Of a stretch of DNA of 64,000 bases, positions 17,944-25,874 are shown one piece after another. Position 1 is the first letter of the stretch. The number at the start of each line of letters is the position of its first letter. Under the pieces are notes generated by a model that had not been told where the DNA came from, did no database searches, and worked only from the letters and a program-made list of their open reading frames with translations. The stretch spans positions 248,001 to 312,000 of the forward strand of contig JAUFOR010000008.1 in assembly GCA_040285745.1 (NCBI GenBank), given 5' to 3'. Origin of the DNA: Barthelona sp. PCE. Taxonomy: Eukaryota; Metamonada: BaSk clade. The position numbers were made by a program, and so were the translations under genes.

Positions 17944-20427
17944 ATGGACGATTATTCGACGCCCATAAAGAAAGGTTCGAGGGCCTCTCGTAGGAAAATA
18001 GCACCACAGGTGCAAACACCGTCGCAACTGTTCACAGCAGAAAGATTTATTCCACAGACGGCTAAGAAGGTATCACAATCGGATTTGGACGTCATGTCAT
18101 TACAAAGCTCCATTTCTCGATACGGTGGGATCCTGAATTACTCGCAGGCACAAATTGACCATGCGCGTTTTTTGCTGCCTCAATTATTTGAGCTTATCCA
18201 GCAATCTGAAGAGGAGATGGTGCTCAACGAGGATCTCTTTGTTGCATGTATTTTGTATTTAGTGAATTTGGAGTTTTGCATTGATACTTTTAAGTTGAAT
18301 CGTGTTTTTGAGTTATTTAAAGGATTTTCACCAAAAGACTTCTTTGATTTCCTTAAATTCTGCTCTGTGCGCACCTCACAACGAACGAAGGACCTTATCA
18401 TACATTTGGAGCAACGTTTCCTTCTTTTAGGTTTATTGTTTAATGGTGTGACTTCAAAAGTCGATGATATGATGAAGGAGCTGCTCTCAATCTCCGAATA
18501 CGAAGATAGATTGATGACTTTTAACACAAAGCAGGCAATGGAAATTCTGTGGTTGCTCTTGATAGGTTACCTCCACCACACAGACCCTGATCTGACATTG
18601 AAGAGCCATGAGCTGTATCTTACAATGATTATGCTCATATGCACGTTCTTTGATGACCTGGGATTTAAATACAGAGCTATGGAGACTGGTTTGTCGTACG
18701 GGATTGAAACAACAAGCAGTTTTTGGTTTTTGTTAAATGATGATCTGCAGGCTATGCTTGACCTCGTCGAGCCTGCCAAGACTTCTGTTGACATATATTT
18801 GAATTTATTAACAAGTGATGAGGTGCTAGTGACATCAAACTCGAATGCTTTTGTGTGTTTTGTTACTCTTGATGAATCACAAGACAAGCTTAACAATTAT
18901 TATGAGGCGCTAGACTACATATTTGATGAGAGAATATTCCTTAACCAGCTGGAACTGAAGAAAAAGAGCTTGTTTGACGAAGGTATTGAGATGCAAAAAA
19001 ATAAGCTGAGGAAGAAGATCTCGTTCGACTCTGATAGCGAGAGCGACAGCGAGAGAATGAGATCTATTATGGAGAGTGATCCTGAGTCAGAGTACGACAG
19101 TGAAGCAGACTTTCAACAACAGGACAGGAAGCGTGTTGAGGAGGCAGAAGTGTACCTGATTAGAAGTTACACCGCAAAGAAGTATTTAGAGAAGGTTATC
19201 ACACAGATGAAGATGGAAGATGAAGAATTCATGGAAGATGTAGTTTTTAAACCTTTGCATGATGGGTTTAGCGAAGAAGAGAATGAGTTATTTGTGGATT
19301 GTTGCAGATGGTTCTTCTATAATTTATTTATTCGCTCACAAACAAAGCAGAAGGACGTCAATACACTTTCTCAAAATGTTTCGCTTTTTAACGGTGTTCG
19401 TTTGCTTTGGACTGTGGTTCTTCGCTTTTTACAAGAGGACGGCAGCCTATCAACATCGATGGAACTCTTGAGCGACGATCTGCTATTCGATAGAGACCTT
19501 GGCTTGTTCAAGGACAGTGATGAGAATAGTGTTTTCAGTATTCTGTTTTTTGGGTTCTTTAAGGTACTACACCTGACGTTCAGGTACTTTACAGACGTCC
19601 CAGTTTACATTCTTGATCATCTGGAGCTAATACTCACAGATTTGCTCCAGTATCGTTGTTTTTGTACGCCTGTTTTGAACAAAGACGAGAGTGTACATTC
19701 CATGTTTGTGGTCTCAGAAATGGCATACACAATCGAGGGGCGTGTTGGTATGCCACCTGTTGCACATGATAAGAGGCATACGACAGTTCTACTTCTTGTC
19801 AAACGTCTTCAAAATGTCATTGAGTTCAGATTCAGATACATGTTTGACATGGTGAGGCGCCAAAGGAAGCTGTTGGTGCGTGCCAATGATCTGCAGAAGG
19901 CTATTGTTAACTGCACCAACTTTTTGGTGAGCTGTTCGTTAAGGTCGCAAAACAGTTTTATTACGTTGTTTAAAAACAGAAATATCGATACGCTCGTTAT
20001 ATGTGTGCTGTATGCATACCTGAGGATGGTGCTGGGAGATGACAAGATTACATTTAGAAAGTTGTGCACTTTGTACCGACGCTACATGTCTAAATCTACA
20101 CATTCAGAGATCTTTAAGTACAGATACAAAACCATTTATCGTGAGATTCATGTTGACGGTGGTAAAAAGATTGATATAGTCCATTTTTGGAATGATATTA
20201 TGTTACCAAGCGTAGGTAAACTTTTGATTAAGCAGCTGAGCGGGGATAATGTTGGAGGTTCTATTGTTATGAACAGCCCTAATGTTTTAACTAGACCAGC
20301 ATCACAAGTATCACCTGTCTCCAAAAAATTGTCCCTCATGCTTAACCCACAAAATGATGAAGGTGAGGGCAATGAAGCCTCAAGTATGTTCTCACCACAT
20401 GTCACAAAGGTTCAGAGAAGAAAGTAA
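17944..20427 (+). CDS. Retinoblastoma-like pocket protein
   Basis: Codes for 827 aa, near the size of Rb/p107 proteins. The best evidence is the C-terminal half: a pocket-B-like segment (about 670-765) with FKNRNIDTLVICVLYAYLRM, then a helix, YRRY, and IDIVHFWNDIMLPSVGKLL, which follows the order seen in Rb and p107 (K/R-x-LDQ-x-(I/L)-x-CA-x-Y ... YR ... DII-FYN-x-VYV-x-VK). An acidic Ser/Glu-rich spacer (about 360-385) separates N-terminal and pocket parts. Proline-directed sites (STP near the N-terminus, QTPS, NSP, VSPVSKK, FSPH near the C-terminus) fit CDK control. Pocket proteins bind E2F/DP and restrain S-phase genes. A cohesin-type or generic helical protein is the alternative. Confidence 0.72.
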   Translation: MDDYSTPIKKGSRASRRKIAPQVQTPSQLFTAERFIPQTAKKVSQSDLDVMSLQSSISRYGGILNYSQAQIDHARFLLPQLFELIQQSEEEMVLNEDLFVACILYLVNLEFCIDTFKLNRVFELFKGFSPKDFFDFLKFCSVRTSQRTKDLIIHLEQRFLLLGLLFNGVTSKVDDMMKELLSISEYEDRLMTFNTKQAMEILWLLLIGYLHHTDPDLTLKSHELYLTMIMLICTFFDDLGFKYRAMETGLSYGIETTSSFWFLLNDDLQAMLDLVEPAKTSVDIYLNLLTSDEVLVTSNSNAFVCFVTLDESQDKLNNYYEALDYIFDERIFLNQLELKKKSLFDEGIEMQKNKLRKKISFDSDSESDSERMRSIMESDPESEYDSEADFQQQDRKRVEEAEVYLIRSYTAKKYLEKVITQMKMEDEEFMEDVVFKPLHDGFSEEENELFVDCCRWFFYNLFIRSQTKQKDVNTLSQNVSLFNGVRLLWTVVLRFLQEDGSLSTSMELLSDDLLFDRDLGLFKDSDENSVFSILFFGFFKVLHLTFRYFTDVPVYILDHLELILTDLLQYRCFCTPVLNKDESVHSMFVVSEMAYTIEGRVGMPPVAHDKRHTTVLLLVKRLQNVIEFRFRYMFDMVRRQRKLLVRANDLQKAIVNCTNFLVSCSLRSQNSFITLFKNRNIDTLVICVLYAYLRMVLGDDKITFRKLCTLYRRYMSKSTHSEIFKYRYKTIYREIHVDGGKKIDIVHFWNDIMLPSVGKLLIKQLSGDNVGGSIVMNSPNVLTRPASQVSPVSKKLSLMLNPQNDEGEGNEASSMFSPHVTKVQRRK

Positions 20428-20589
20428 ATAGTTAAGTTAGAAGCCGGTGCTGGAGTCTTTGAAATTTGAAATATTTGATGCAGGCTAGTCAAACAACTAT
20501 CAATAAATGACAATGAAATAACAAACTAAACGTAAAAACACTTCAAAAAACATGTTTACCATTTTTTTTCCCTTTTTCCTTTAAAATAT

Positions 20590-21072
20590 ATGAATTTTTG
20601 TAAGTTAATTTTAAGTGTTTTGTGGTTTCCCATTGGTCTTGCTGTTGCACTTTTGTATTTAATATTTGGAACGATTTTTTTTTTCAGCCGGACTCTGCGA
20701 GATTCTTTCTGGGCAATAGCGTGCATCTGGATGTTCCCATTTGCTTCTTTTGTCGTCTATGAGACTAATAATCACAATCAAACACTGGCATTGATCGTCA
20801 ATGTCTTACTGTTTCCAATTTCACTTGCCTGTTATATAGGCATTGTTGCCATGTCAGTTGTTCTCATGATAACAATTGTATTCATACCTTTTGCCACCGT
20901 TTTATTACGAATTTCCTCAAAAACTGCTTTTTTCCCCATCGGCAAGCGAGTTTGTACTGTCAACGAAATGGATCAGTTTGTGCGTCACCATCGCATCGTT
21001 TACCAGCCTATTGTTATCCAGCAGCATAATAACATTCATACACATAACAATCCTTTGTACCCATCAGTGTAA
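20590..21072 (+). CDS. YccF-domain membrane protein (two copies of the domain)
   Basis: Codes for 160 aa. Four hydrophobic segments in two pairs. Each pair starts with a YccF (DUF307) opening: SVLWFPIGLAVALLYL near residue 9 and NVLLFPISLACYIG near 71; the second copy continues with the family's ITIVFIPFA and ends FFPIGKRV, matching the usual I-T-I-x-G-I-P-F-G...L-x-PFG. Bacterial YccF also has two copies in about 150 aa. Function is unknown. The 30-aa tail is His/Asn-rich. The family is mainly bacterial, so this may be acquired. No TCA initiator in the AT-rich upstream DNA. Confidence 0.7.
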   Translation: MNFCKLILSVLWFPIGLAVALLYLIFGTIFFFSRTLRDSFWAIACIWMFPFASFVVYETNNHNQTLALIVNVLLFPISLACYIGIVAMSVVLMITIVFIPFATVLLRISSKTAFFPIGKRVCTVNEMDQFVRHHRIVYQPIVIQQHNNIHTHNNPLYPSV

Positions 21073-21324
21073 ATATTATTTTTATGGCTGTCATCCGGGT
21101 AAATGCTTTTTTTTCTTGAACTAATTATGAATGGTTTTGAAAATTTGAGAATCATTAATTAGTAATCAGGGAAACTATTCTTGTTGACCTCTGACAAAAT
21201 CATGCGGTGTGCGCTTCTTTAATAAGTTATACAACCATTATTCGAGATTAGTATCAGGAATTGAAACCTTGTTTCTGCAATCAAAATTTTAACCTCTTTC
21301 AACTTGATTTAATTATACACAAAT

Positions 21325-21705
21325 ATGGGTGATACTGTCATTGTACTCGGGGCTAGTCCTAAAGAAGAACGTTTCTCGAACCGTGCTGTAGCTGCACTCA
21401 AATCACATGGACACACAGCCGTACCTGTTCATCCTAAAGCCGAAATCATCCACGACATCCCTGTGGTTAACGACATCGCCGGTTTATCCGCTGTAGAAGC
21501 CGATGCTGTGTCTGTATATCTTTCTCCCGCAAGATTCACAGTTGAATACGTTCAGAGCTTACTGGACACGCTTCCCACAAAGCCCAAGCGGTTCATCTTT
21601 AATCCCCACACCGAGAACGAAGCAGTTTATGCTGTTTTGAGGGAGAATTCCATTGAGATTGTTGAGGCATGCACCTTAATCATGCTTGATGTAGGCACCT
21701 GGTAA
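21325..21705 (+). CDS. CoA-binding domain protein (YccU-like)
   Basis: Codes for 126 aa, the whole of a small Rossmann-type CoA-binding protein. Motifs: VIVLGASPKEERFSNRAV (4-21, phosphate-binding loop), VPVHPKAEIIHDIPVV (33-48), a Y-L-S-P segment, FNPHTENE, and the closing EACTLIMLD. This matches the bacterial YccU/CoA_binding_2 family. Biochemical role is not known. It lies 250 bp downstream of the YccF gene in the same direction. The spacer before it is AT-rich without a clear initiator. Confidence 0.85.
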   Translation: MGDTVIVLGASPKEERFSNRAVAALKSHGHTAVPVHPKAEIIHDIPVVNDIAGLSAVEADAVSVYLSPARFTVEYVQSLLDTLPTKPKRFIFNPHTENEAVYAVLRENSIEIVEACTLIMLDVGTW

Positions 21706-21820
21706 ACTATTCTCAGGCAGAGATAGGATAAGCACAATGATTCATATCAGAATAAAATAGCATTTCTAAAGTATTTAAAGCATAAAAACAAAGAATGGAA
21801 AATTTACATCATGCACAAAT

Positions 21821-23875
21821 CTAGCTAGGGATACGCTTCTGAACAGCCTCTACTATTTCTGCCAGCGTTTTAACATCACTGCTAAACGCAGACAAGGCAC
21901 CCTTGATTGAGCCCAATTTTGTTCGTGATGTTACTGCTGGTACGATTATATACAAAACTGTCGCCACCATCTGCCTTACATTAACAACTGAATCGTGTAA
22001 ATGTCCCAACAACACTTGAACTATAGGATCAATGAGGGCTGTCAACTGCTCGACTTCATGAATCTCTGCGATACGCATTTCGGCAGGTGTCATTAGGAAT
22101 ACATCATAATTAACACAATCTTCAATAGTAATATTCTCGAAATTGTTGAAGAAGTTGTTTGTTCTCTGCAACTCACGATGAATAAGTTGCATCTTTGAGA
22201 AAGACTCTGTACTTAACCTCTCGGGTACAACGAGTTTTTTGGGGAATTCATTCAGCGCATGTGAGATATTATATAGGTTGAGACCTAAAATAGCCCTCTT
22301 GAAACCAACCTTGGTCTCGGCTATATAAGCCATCGAGTGGGAGTACGAGAAAAACCTGAACATCTCACCCAGATTGACGAGAGAGCCTAGCGCAAGTAAT
22401 GCGTTCTGCCTATGAAGATAATGTGTTGAGTTGGAGATGTCAATTAGTTTTGGAATAACAACCGTCATAATCATCTGTTGAGGCAGCACCCGTGACATGA
22501 ATCCGAGCGTGAACGCAGCCATGCGGCGCACAAAAGCAGTGTTACAGACGAGAGCTTCGAATACATCGGTCAAAAGGACGTCAACTTGCTTGCGACCCAA
22601 TATCTTGACTGCAAACGGAACTTGTAACAACAGCAAGCCTCTGGTGTGGAAGTATGAGCTCCTGAGGGAGTTCCTGAATGTTTCAAACAAGGGGGATGAG
22701 GCCAAATTGTTAACCGTAGCAAACACCAAATGTAGATATCGAGCCGCTGCTTCAGACACGAAGGGGTCCTCGTCAACCAGAAAGTTGTTAACCATCGTTA
22801 CGATCTTCTGACTGGCGAGGTTAGAGCCCATCAAGGGAGTTAAGAGACAAATACCCTTGGCGGTGTTTGCGCGAACCGCAGGGGCAGGATCGGTGGCGAG
22901 CACCTGCAACGCTGGAAGAACGGATCTCTTGAGGACCTCTGTGCTCAGGTTGGAGGCAAAGACGTAGATAGATGAAGAAATTTGCTTACGAATCTCCATT
23001 TCAGGATCCTGCAGTCTGTTTGTGAATGTGTTTACCAAATAAGTCTGGCATACCTCTCTTCCACACGCCTGTGTGATCCTCCTCCACTGTTTGCATACAG
23101 CAAGTCGAACCAGCCATTCGTTATCTGAACCAAGCTGTTTAAGAGCAGGAATACTGAGTGGGATGACCTCCGAGGCCGGAAGCGCGATGATGCTTGAGAC
23201 CAACGGCTGCACAGTTGTTGCTCGAGTCTCGAGGGACTCGTCATTCGTCAAATCAATGAGAATGGGAAGTAGGACGTTTAGTGCAGAATCGGGCTCAACA
23301 GCTAGGAATAAACTGGGCAGGTTGTGAGCAACAGCACGCTTAACCAGGGGCACGTTGTCCTTTGATAATTCTGTGAGGAACGACAAAAGCTCTTGTTTCT
23401 GATTACTGGTACAACAAGGATATACAGCAGGGAAGAGACGACAGCATGCGATACGGATCTGGAACTCCTCTGAGGTGGTGGACTTCTTGATCAGATCAAA
23501 ACCACGAATGCTGACGTCCTCTGAGTTCATTTCGGCTAAGACACATGTTAATGATTCAGCTGCTTTTTCATGAACAAGCATTTCTGGGAATCCTAGGAGC
23601 ATGGAGAGGATGTCAACCAGGACATGAGCATGCTCCGGACCACCGACAAGGGGGACGAAATTTGCAAGTTGGGCGCTGAAGATATACAGAGCGTCGTTAC
23701 CGAATGTGGGAAGCAGATTGAGTAGCGTTGGAAGCAGTATGTCGCGCGTATTCGATGCTCCTATCTGTTGAGCGATGAACCTTATTGCACCAAGACTCTC
23801 AAGCGCTTCTCGATCATCGTCGTTCGTCTGAAGGTCCTCCAAAAGAACTGTGACAAATTCTAGAGAATTGGACAT
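21821..23875 (-). CDS. PPP2R1A: PP2A scaffold subunit A (PR65), HEAT repeats
   Basis: Codes for 684 aa from the ATG at 23875; the upstream in-frame extension begins with GTG and precedes the initiator. HEAT repeats run through residues 10-590, with the PR65-like stretch LANFVPLVGGPEH...L (about 60-75; compare the family's LGTF-x-x-LVGGPE), repeat boundaries of the V-R-x-A type, and LVRLAVCKQW. PR65 proteins are about 590 aa; this one has about 90 further C-terminal residues, also helical. It scaffolds the catalytic C subunit and a B subunit of PP2A. Confidence 0.88.
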   Translation of the reverse strand: MSNSLEFVTVLLEDLQTNDDDREALESLGAIRFIAQQIGASNTRDILLPTLLNLLPTFGNDALYIFSAQLANFVPLVGGPEHAHVLVDILSMLLGFPEMLVHEKAAESLTCVLAEMNSEDVSIRGFDLIKKSTTSEEFQIRIACCRLFPAVYPCCTSNQKQELLSFLTELSKDNVPLVKRAVAHNLPSLFLAVEPDSALNVLLPILIDLTNDESLETRATTVQPLVSSIIALPASEVIPLSIPALKQLGSDNEWLVRLAVCKQWRRITQACGREVCQTYLVNTFTNRLQDPEMEIRKQISSSIYVFASNLSTEVLKRSVLPALQVLATDPAPAVRANTAKGICLLTPLMGSNLASQKIVTMVNNFLVDEDPFVSEAAARYLHLVFATVNNLASSPLFETFRNSLRSSYFHTRGLLLLQVPFAVKILGRKQVDVLLTDVFEALVCNTAFVRRMAAFTLGFMSRVLPQQMIMTVVIPKLIDISNSTHYLHRQNALLALGSLVNLGEMFRFFSYSHSMAYIAETKVGFKRAILGLNLYNISHALNEFPKKLVVPERLSTESFSKMQLIHRELQRTNNFFNNFENITIEDCVNYDVFLMTPAEMRIAEIHEVEQLTALIDPIVQVLLGHLHDSVVNVRQMVATVLYIIVPAVTSRTKLGSIKGALSAFSSDVKTLAEIVEAVQKRIPS

Positions 23876-23888
23876 GGAACACGAACAC

Positions 23889-23895
23889 AAAATGA
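23889..23895 (-). promoter_or_regulatory. Initiator TCATTTT of PP2A-A gene
   Basis: A at 23893, 18 nt before the ATG at 23875. Decides the start against the longer frame. Confidence 0.55.
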
Positions 23896-24161
23896 AGATA
23901 AAAATGCAAAAACACACTCATGGATTGTTCAGAGATAAACTTTGGGCCTCAAACGGTTTTATTGTAGATTTATCCCTGTTAGAATACATAGATGTTGATA
24001 ATGCAGAACTAAATGCCTGTCGTAAATGAATCTCTGTTGCATTTCTGATTCCTCTGCCCATAATCAATGGGCACCCTCAAATATAATATTTACACACAAA
24101 AATGGTTGGAATAACAAATGTTTGGTGATGTAAAACCTGTTGTATCATATATATCCCCCTA

Positions 24162-24168
24162 TCACTGT
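24162..24168 (+). promoter_or_regulatory. Initiator TCACTGT of Tousled-like kinase gene
   Basis: A at 24164, 8 nt before the ATG at 24172. The upstream ATG at 24118 lies before it. Confidence 0.5.
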
Positions 24169-24171
24169 TTA

Positions 24172-25869
24172 ATGGAATTAGAACTCAGTAGTCTTCTTCC
24201 AGGGACACCCGTGCGGCGTAAAAGATCAGCTACAAACACTAAAATCAGAACAAACACACCCAGTCCAAAATTACAGGCCACGCTTTCATTTTCAGGTAAA
24301 GCACTATTCGAAAAGGGAGTACAATCAGCACTTTCAAGCTTTGATATTGATGAATTAATTAAATCAAGCACTGAAACGTGTGAAGCAAATTTGCAAGAGC
24401 TTGTTCCAGTGTTTAACTCACATCGTTTGAACTTAGTTCTTGAGACTGCGCACCGAATGAGCACGGCAACCCAGTTAGAACGGTCAGAACTGGCAAACAC
24501 TATCAATAATTTTGGTGGCATGAGTGAGTTTAGTGCCACCACATGGTATGCTAAGCGCTCAGCCAAACTAACACGCTTAGAACGCGAGAGAGCTGAGCTG
24601 ACGACGTACCAAAGGAAGGTTGCAGGTAGTATTCGTACCGCAAAAAAGAAACAACCAGAGACAGTACAAGCATTGAAAATTCATTCAGCTCTTATTTCTG
24701 AGCTTTCAAAGCAGCTGAAGGACGCCATCGAGGCACTACGTGCGGAGATCGAGACAAATAGATTTGAATTTGCTTCATTAATGCGCCGCAAGAGGATCTT
24801 TGATGAAAGCCAGAGTTGTCCCTTTTTTTCGGATATAGAGCAAGAATCAGACATCAAAATAGACCTTGACGATACTGTAGCGTTTGAGAAGGCAGTTATC
24901 GGTGGAAAATATCAGCAAATGACACTTAACGAAATGGTTCATGCACATGGTAGCATCAGTAAGAACCGTAAACGTGTTCTTTTCGCGAAAGACGAGCACT
25001 CAATGGCTTGGGACTTCATTGTAGTCGCTAAACTCATTGCTCGTGGTGGTTTCTCCACTTGCTTCGATGCGCTGGAATTCACAAAGGCCTCAGTTAGTCC
25101 AAGTCGCAGAATAGCTCTCAAGATTATTTCCCTGGACAACGACGAGTTCTGCGGATCATCAATCATGAACATGGGAAGGGCCGACCTACAATGGTTTGTG
25201 CGCCACATGTTTCAGGAGGTCGAAGTGTGGAGCCAGTTGGAGCACAAGAACGTAGTTGGGTTCTATGGAGTTGTTAAGTTCGACCCTTCACATATAGGGC
25301 TCAAGTCCGAATTTTGTGGTGGTGGAGACCTGCATACACTTATTGTGAAGAAGGTTTTGAACCCAAAGAGGATTAGAGCAATTGTTTATGATGTTGTTAA
25401 TGCTATTTCTTATCTTCATTCTAAGCATATAATTCACTACGACGTTCAACCAAAGAACATTTTATTAGGTGGCACTCTTGATTTAACTGCAAAAATCACA
25501 GATTTTGGTCTTTCCAAAATTACTAAACAAAAAACGCATGACGGGCATCTAAAGAGGGAAAATACTGCGGTGGGCGCAGGCGTGCCTCTGTTCCAGGCCC
25601 CAGAAACACAAATGTCCGGTGAGGTGACGTCAAAAGCTGATATTTGGTCACTTGGAATGGTTGCTCTCCGTTGCTTCGTTGACTACGACGCATGCGCACA
25701 CATACGGTCGCAAATCGCAGCAGGGCTGTCAACAAATGAGCTCATAAAGTGTATCGAGGAGAAAATTTCACCACATGCGCGGAGCTTCATCACTGCTTGT
25801 TTGGCGCGTAACGTAACTGCTCGTCCGAGTGTGGAAGACCTGCTTGCCCACGAGTGGTTCCAAACGTAA
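24172..25869 (+). CDS. TLK: Tousled-like kinase (TLK family), atypical catalytic loop
   Basis: Codes for 565 aa from the ATG just after the initiator (an in-frame ATG at 24118 would add 18 residues). N-terminal part: TP/SP sites, then a helical, coiled-coil-like region (about 120-240). Kinase domain from about 290: Gly loop ARGGFSTCF, ALKI lysine, catalytic loop HYDVQPKN with Asp424 and Asn429, DFGLSKI (444-450), then APE. HYD in place of HRD and DFGLSKI are TLK hallmarks. The usual Lys two residues after the catalytic Asp is Gln426 here, and the GT before xxPPE is replaced by GAGVPLFQAPE. TLKs phosphorylate the histone chaperone Asf1. The 3' end is 5 bp from the convergent gene. Confidence 0.78.
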   Translation: MELELSSLLPGTPVRRKRSATNTKIRTNTPSPKLQATLSFSGKALFEKGVQSALSSFDIDELIKSSTETCEANLQELVPVFNSHRLNLVLETAHRMSTATQLERSELANTINNFGGMSEFSATTWYAKRSAKLTRLERERAELTTYQRKVAGSIRTAKKKQPETVQALKIHSALISELSKQLKDAIEALRAEIETNRFEFASLMRRKRIFDESQSCPFFSDIEQESDIKIDLDDTVAFEKAVIGGKYQQMTLNEMVHAHGSISKNRKRVLFAKDEHSMAWDFIVVAKLIARGGFSTCFDALEFTKASVSPSRRIALKIISLDNDEFCGSSIMNMGRADLQWFVRHMFQEVEVWSQLEHKNVVGFYGVVKFDPSHIGLKSEFCGGGDLHTLIVKKVLNPKRIRAIVYDVVNAISYLHSKHIIHYDVQPKNILLGGTLDLTAKITDFGLSKITKQKTHDGHLKRENTAVGAGVPLFQAPETQMSGEVTSKADIWSLGMVALRCFVDYDACAHIRSQIAAGLSTNELIKCIEEKISPHARSFITACLARNVTARPSVEDLLAHEWFQT

Positions 25870-25874
25870 CGCAT

